This document shows, in pieces, positions 60,326 through 64,000 of a DNA stretch of 64,000 nt; the first letter of the stretch is position 1, and each line of letters begins with the position of its first letter. A program made the translations under genes and the position numbers. Source of the DNA: Pseudoxanthomonas composti (GTDB taxonomy: Bacteria > Pseudomonadota > Gammaproteobacteria > Xanthomonadales > Xanthomonadaceae); assembly GCF_004122095.1 (NCBI RefSeq), contig NZ_SAWZ01000002.1, positions 496,001 to 560,000 on the forward strand, written 5' to 3'. The notes beneath the pieces are model-generated. The model was not told where the DNA came from. It searched no databases and was given only the letters and a program-made list of their open reading frames with translations.

Positions 60326-61093
60326 ATGCGTACCACCTGGCTGCTGCTTTGCCTGCCCGCCCCCGCCCTGGCCACGCCGTGGTTGCGCACGGAAGGGGTT
60401 GCGACGACACCCCAAGGCGCCGTCGCCTATCGGGAGGTGCATTGGCAGCACGGCCCGGCCGACGGCGCGGAGCGCTGGGTGGTCTACCAATGCGCGGACG
60501 GCCAGCCCTTCGCTCGCAAGCACCTACCCGCCACCCCACAGCACCAGGCCCGCGGCTATGTCCTGGAAGACCGACGCAGCGGCCAGACGGCTGAGGTCCG
60601 GGCCACGGACGGCAAGGTCTGGATCGTCTGGAAGGAAGATGCCCACGCACCGCAACGCGAGCATGAGCTTTCCCTGGCGCCGGAGGCTGTGATCGATACC
60701 GGATTCGACGCGGCGGTTCGCCGGCATTGGACGGCGTTGCTGCGCGGTGAACGCGTTTCGCTGCCGTTCCTGGTGCCCGGCCGTCAACGCTTCTATCCGC
60801 TTCTGGTGCGGCGCAGCGGACCGGTGCTGTGGCAGGGACTGGCCGCCCAGTCCATCGAGGTCAGTCTGGACACCTGGTATGGCGGGGTCGCCCCTCATCT
60901 GGCCTTGGTCTATGCCGATGCGGACCGGCGCCTGCTGGAGTTCCGCGGCACCAGTAATCTCCGTGACGGCCGGGGAGACTATCCCGAGGTGATCGTTCGC
61001 TTTCAGGCCGCGCCCAGCGAGCGCCCGGCGAGCCAGTGGCAGGAGGATTGGGAGCGCCCCTTGGTAGGGCGATGCCCTGGCGTGGCGGGGTGA
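60326..61093 (+). CDS. exported hypothetical protein of the ECF/ChrR cluster
   Basis: A 255-residue protein with a signal peptide (MRTTWLLLCLPAPALATPWL). The body has DGKVWIVWKEDAHAPQREHE, DTGFDAAVRRHWTALLRGER and GPVLWQGLAAQSIEVSLDTW but matches no family I know. It is divergent from the sigma factor and ends just before the desaturase gene, so it probably belongs to the same stress-induced transcript. Cell location is periplasmic. Confidence 0.75.
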   Translation: MRTTWLLLCLPAPALATPWLRTEGVATTPQGAVAYREVHWQHGPADGAERWVVYQCADGQPFARKHLPATPQHQARGYVLEDRRSGQTAEVRATDGKVWIVWKEDAHAPQREHELSLAPEAVIDTGFDAAVRRHWTALLRGERVSLPFLVPGRQRFYPLLVRRSGPVLWQGLAAQSIEVSLDTWYGGVAPHLALVYADADRRLLEFRGTSNLRDGRGDYPEVIVRFQAAPSERPASQWQEDWERPLVGRCPGVAG

Positions 61094-61173
61094 ACATGGA
61101 CGGTTGCAAGGGCCCTGCATCCATTGCGCCTCGTGCTGCGTACAGGCCGCCACGACACCCGCCGGGACTCCGC

Positions 61174-62124
61174 ATGGCCTCCGCACCGCCCCTGCCCCAC
61201 CGACGTTGGCGCCTGCTGCGCAGCCTGCAGCGCTGGGTGGACACCGGCGATGCCACGCAGGTCCAGGATGAGCGGCCGGATCGCATCGACTGGTTGCGTG
61301 CGGTGCCATTCGCGCTGATGCATCTGGCCTGCCTGGGCGTGCTGTGGGTCGGCGTGTCGTGGGCGGCCGTGGCCTGCGCGGCGCTGTTGTACGCCGTGCG
61401 CATGTTCGCCATCACCGCGTTCTACCACCGGTATTTTTCGCATCGCACCTTCCAGGTCTCGCGGCCGGTGCAGTTCGTGTTTGCGGTGATCGCTGCGTCC
61501 AGCGTACAGCGCGGGCCGCTGTGGTGGGCCGCGCATCACCGGCATCACCACCGACATGCCGACCAGCCCCAGGACCCGCACTCGCCGCGCGAGCGTGGGT
61601 TCTGGCGCAGCCACATGGGCTGGTTCCTGACCCGCGAAGCCTTCGCAACCGATCTTTCGCGGGTCCCCGATCTGGCCCGATTCCCCGAATTGCGCTTGCT
61701 GGACCGTTTCGACACCTTGGTGCCGGTGTTGCTGGCTGTCAGCCTGTATGCCCTGGGGGCCGCGCTGGAGCGCTGGGCGCCCGGGCTGGAGACCTCCGGC
61801 CCGCAGCTGCTGGTGTGGGGCTTCTTCGTTTCCACGGTGGTGCTGTTCCATGCCACGGTGACGATCAACTCGCTGGCCCATCGCTTCGGGCGGCGCCGGT
61901 TCGACACCAATGACGACAGCCGCAACAACCTGTGGCTGGCCTTGCTGACCTTCGGCGAAGGCTGGCACAACAACCACCATTTCTTCCCTGGCACGGCCCG
62001 CCAGGGCTTTCGCTGGTGGGAGATCGACCTGTCCTGGTATGGGCTGCGCCTGCTGGCGGCGGTGGGACTGGTCAAGGGGCTCAAGCCCATCCCCGACTGG
62101 GTTCTGGCCAAGGCGAGGCACTGA
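61174..62124 (+). CDS. acyl-CoA/fatty-acid desaturase
   Basis: A 316-residue membrane di-iron desaturase of the stearoyl-CoA type. The three histidine boxes are HRYFSHR (FYHRYFSHRTF), HRHHHRH (AHHRHHHRHAD) and HNNHHFF (GWHNNHHFFPG), with hydrophobic pairs around them. ATG 61174 is given; ATG 61096, directly after the previous stop and behind a GGCGGGG site, is an alternative adding 26 residues. Two bases separate it from the FAD oxidoreductase, so it is part of that operon and likely edits membrane lipids. Confidence 0.9.
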   Translation: MASAPPLPHRRWRLLRSLQRWVDTGDATQVQDERPDRIDWLRAVPFALMHLACLGVLWVGVSWAAVACAALLYAVRMFAITAFYHRYFSHRTFQVSRPVQFVFAVIAASSVQRGPLWWAAHHRHHHRHADQPQDPHSPRERGFWRSHMGWFLTREAFATDLSRVPDLARFPELRLLDRFDTLVPVLLAVSLYALGAALERWAPGLETSGPQLLVWGFFVSTVVLFHATVTINSLAHRFGRRRFDTNDDSRNNLWLALLTFGEGWHNNHHFFPGTARQGFRWWEIDLSWYGLRLLAAVGLVKGLKPIPDWVLAKARH

Positions 62125-62125
62125 C

Positions 62126-63403
62126 ATGCGCATCGCCGTCATCGGATCGGGAATCGCGGGGCTGGCCAGCGCCTGGTGGCTGGATGGCGAGCACGAGGTC
62201 ACGCTGTTCGAGGCCAACGACTACCTGGGCGGCCACACCCATACACACGACATCGAGGTCGAGGGCAGGCGCCTGGCCGTGGACACCGGCTTCATCGTCT
62301 TCAACCCCCTCCACTATCCGCTGCTGACGGCCCTGTTCGAAGAACTCGGCGTGGCCTCGCAGCCGACCACGATGAGCTTTTCCATGCACAGCGAGCGCAG
62401 TGGCGTGGAGTACAACGCCACCTCGCTCGATGGCCTGTTCTGCCAGCGCCGCAACCTGGTCTCGCCGCGCTTCTGGGGCATGCTGGCCGACCTGCGGCGC
62501 TTCTATCGCGACGCACCGCGCCTGCTGGAGCAAGCCGAAGGCCCCACGCTTGGCGAGTATGTGCGGGCCCAGCGCTACGGCGAGGCGTTTGTCGAGGAGC
62601 ACCTGCTGCCGATGGCCTCGGCGCTGTGGTCCTCGCCGACCGCGACCGTGCTGGAGTTTCCGGCGCGCTACCTGGTGCAGTTCATGGCCAACCACCAGAT
62701 GCTGCAGATGACCGGACGCGCGCCATGGCGCGTGGTCAATGGCGGCTCGGCGCGCTATGTCGATGCACTGCGCGCCCGCTGGAGCGTGCGCGAGCGCTTG
62801 GCCTGTGCGGTGCACAGCGTCGAGCGGATGCCGCAAGGCGTGCGGGTGCATAGCGCCGCGGGCGTGGAAGCCTTCGACGAGGTCGTCCTGGCCTGCCACA
62901 GCGACCAGGCCCTGGCCCTGCTGGCCGATGCCGATCTGTCTGAGCGTGAGGTGCTCGGCACCATCCGCTACCAGCCCAACGAGGCGGTCCTGCACACCGA
63001 CGCGACTGTGCTGCCGCGCGACCGCAAGGCTTGGGCCGCCTGGAATGCCCATGTGCCGCGCGATGCCGCTGCGGCCTGCACGGTCAGCTATTGTATGAAC
63101 CTGCTGCAGGGCCTGCCGGGAGATACGCCGCTGGTGGTCACGCTCAACCGCAGCGACGCCATCGATCCGCGCAAGGTGCTGCGCACCCTGCACTATGCCC
63201 ACCCGGTGCACGACCACGCCGCGGTCCGTGCGCAGCAGCGCTGGGGCGAGGTGCAGGGCCGTCGGCACACCTGGTTTGCCGGCGCCTACTGGGGCTGGGG
63301 ATTCCATGAGGATGGCATCCGCAGCGCCCGCCGCGTCGTGGACGCGTTGCACGCAGCGGCGCGGCAACGGCTGGCGCCTACGGAAGACGAGGTAGCCGCG
63401 TGA
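62126..63403 (+). CDS. FAD-dependent amine-oxidase-like oxidoreductase
   Basis: A 425-residue flavoprotein. The FAD Rossmann motif is IAVIGSGIAGLASAWWLDG, followed by LFEANDYLGGHTHTHDIEVE, and the family continues with DTGFIVFNPLHYPLLTALFE and GGSARYVDALRARW; the end AGAYWGWGFHEDGIRSARRV closes the FAD domain. This protein together with DUF1365 and a CFA-like methyltransferase forms a conserved lipid-modifying set under ECF/ChrR control in proteobacteria. Its stop overlaps the DUF1365 start (GTGA). Confidence 0.92.
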   Translation: MRIAVIGSGIAGLASAWWLDGEHEVTLFEANDYLGGHTHTHDIEVEGRRLAVDTGFIVFNPLHYPLLTALFEELGVASQPTTMSFSMHSERSGVEYNATSLDGLFCQRRNLVSPRFWGMLADLRRFYRDAPRLLEQAEGPTLGEYVRAQRYGEAFVEEHLLPMASALWSSPTATVLEFPARYLVQFMANHQMLQMTGRAPWRVVNGGSARYVDALRARWSVRERLACAVHSVERMPQGVRVHSAAGVEAFDEVVLACHSDQALALLADADLSEREVLGTIRYQPNEAVLHTDATVLPRDRKAWAAWNAHVPRDAAAACTVSYCMNLLQGLPGDTPLVVTLNRSDAIDPRKVLRTLHYAHPVHDHAAVRAQQRWGEVQGRRHTWFAGAYWGWGFHEDGIRSARRVVDALHAAARQRLAPTEDEVAA

Positions 63404-64000
63404 GCGCCAGCGCCATCTACTTCGGCCAAGTGTTGCACCGCCGGCATCGTCCGGTTCCGCATGCCTTCCGCTATCCGATCGCGCAGCTGATGCTCGATCT
63501 GGACGAGCTGGACACCGTGTTCAAGGACCGCTGGTTGTGGTCGGTCGACCGGCCGAACCTGGCCGAGTTCCGCCGCAGCGATTACTTCGGCGACCCCTCG
63601 CAGCCGCTTGCCGACGCCGTGCGCGACCATGCCGCGCCGATCCTTGGCCACCGCCCCAACGGGCCGGTGCGCCTGCTCACGCATTTGCGCTTCGCCGGCC
63701 ACGTCTTCAACCCCGTCAGTTTCTACTACTGCTATCAGGCCGACGGACGCACGCTGGACTGCATCGTCGCCGAGATCACCAACACGCCCTGGAAGGAGCG
63801 GCATGCCTACGTGCTGCCGGTGGCGGCGGCCACGCAGGACGGCCCATCGCTGCGCTGGCGCTTCGACAAGCGCTTCCACGTCTCGCCGTTCATGCCGATG
63901 GACTGCCGCTACGACTGGCGCTTCAATCGCCCCGATACACAGCTGCGGGTGCATATGCAGGTGTGGCGCGACGGCGAACGCCAGTTCGACGCCACCCAGC
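63400..64000 (+). CDS. DUF1365 protein, 5' part
   Basis: Two hundred codons run to the window edge. The start SASAIYFGQVLHRRHRPVPH then AFRYPIAQLMLDLDELDTVF and LLTHLRFAGHVFNPVSFYYC with NTPWKERHAYVLP are DUF1365 hallmarks. The GTG start overlaps the previous TGA. The family is always found with the FAD oxidoreductase and is thought to act on membrane fatty acids, but its reaction is unknown. The next gene outside is predicted to be a CFA-synthase-like methyltransferase. Confidence 0.92.
   Translation, partial: MSASAIYFGQVLHRRHRPVPHAFRYPIAQLMLDLDELDTVFKDRWLWSVDRPNLAEFRRSDYFGDPSQPLADAVRDHAAPILGHRPNGPVRLLTHLRFAGHVFNPVSFYYCYQADGRTLDCIVAEITNTPWKERHAYVLPVAAATQDGPSLRWRFDKRFHVSPFMPMDCRYDWRFNRPDTQLRVHMQVWRDGERQFDATQ

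Overview
The window is about 64 kb of high-GC DNA from a gammaproteobacterium, almost certainly a member of the Xanthomonadaceae (Pseudoxanthomonas/Xanthomonas type). The evidence is the ftsK-lolA-rarA-crcB gene order, three Xanthomonas-style TonB-dependent receptors paired with glycosidases, and intergenic repeats built on GTGGGAGCGGCTTCAGCCGC. It reads as chromosomal sequence. No tRNA, rRNA, CRISPR array or intact insertion sequence was seen.

1-12.5 kb is mostly housekeeping: the 3' end of ftsK, lolA, rarA, crcB, a second-type methionine aminopeptidase translationally coupled to a ParD-like protein under an AT-rich perfect palindrome, a CFA-synthase-like methyltransferase, several small exported proteins, a HAD phosphatase and a glutathione S-transferase remnant.

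12.9-26.5 kb is an alpha-galactoside / amino-galactose (aga-type) locus. A TonB receptor imports oligosaccharide, a Tat-exported GH36 and a Sec-exported GH27 enzyme release the sugar, and an EamA permease, a BadF-type kinase, AgaS isomerase and KbaZ/GatZ protein process it. A DeoR-family AgaR regulator probably acts on TTTCGTT repeats at two promoters. No N-acetylgalactosamine-6-phosphate deacetylase is present, but an exported amidohydrolase lipoprotein is.

27.1-36.9 kb holds a seven-repeat VCBS propeller protein, a four-gene overlapping signalling operon (hybrid kinase with three receivers, CheR, CheB, receiver-kinase) without any chemoreceptor, and the metNIQ methionine importer.

37.6-56.1 kb is a plant-polysaccharide (arabinogalactan or pectic side-chain) locus joined to an oxidative galactose (De Ley-Doudoroff) pathway. 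It has a sodium symporter, lactonase, sugar dehydrogenase, DgoD, DgoA, DgoR, DgoK, mutarotase, GH93, GH43 and GH5 enzymes, and two TonB receptors. Four promoters carry the same 17-bp imperfect palindrome with core TTGTCKGATWAT, which predicts one DgoR regulon.

56.1-64 kb has a second copy of a small DUF4124-type protein, two unrecognised small genes, a dif-like XerCD site, and the start of an ECF sigma/ChrR singlet-oxygen-type cluster with a desaturase, an FAD oxidoreductase and a DUF1365 protein that runs off the window.
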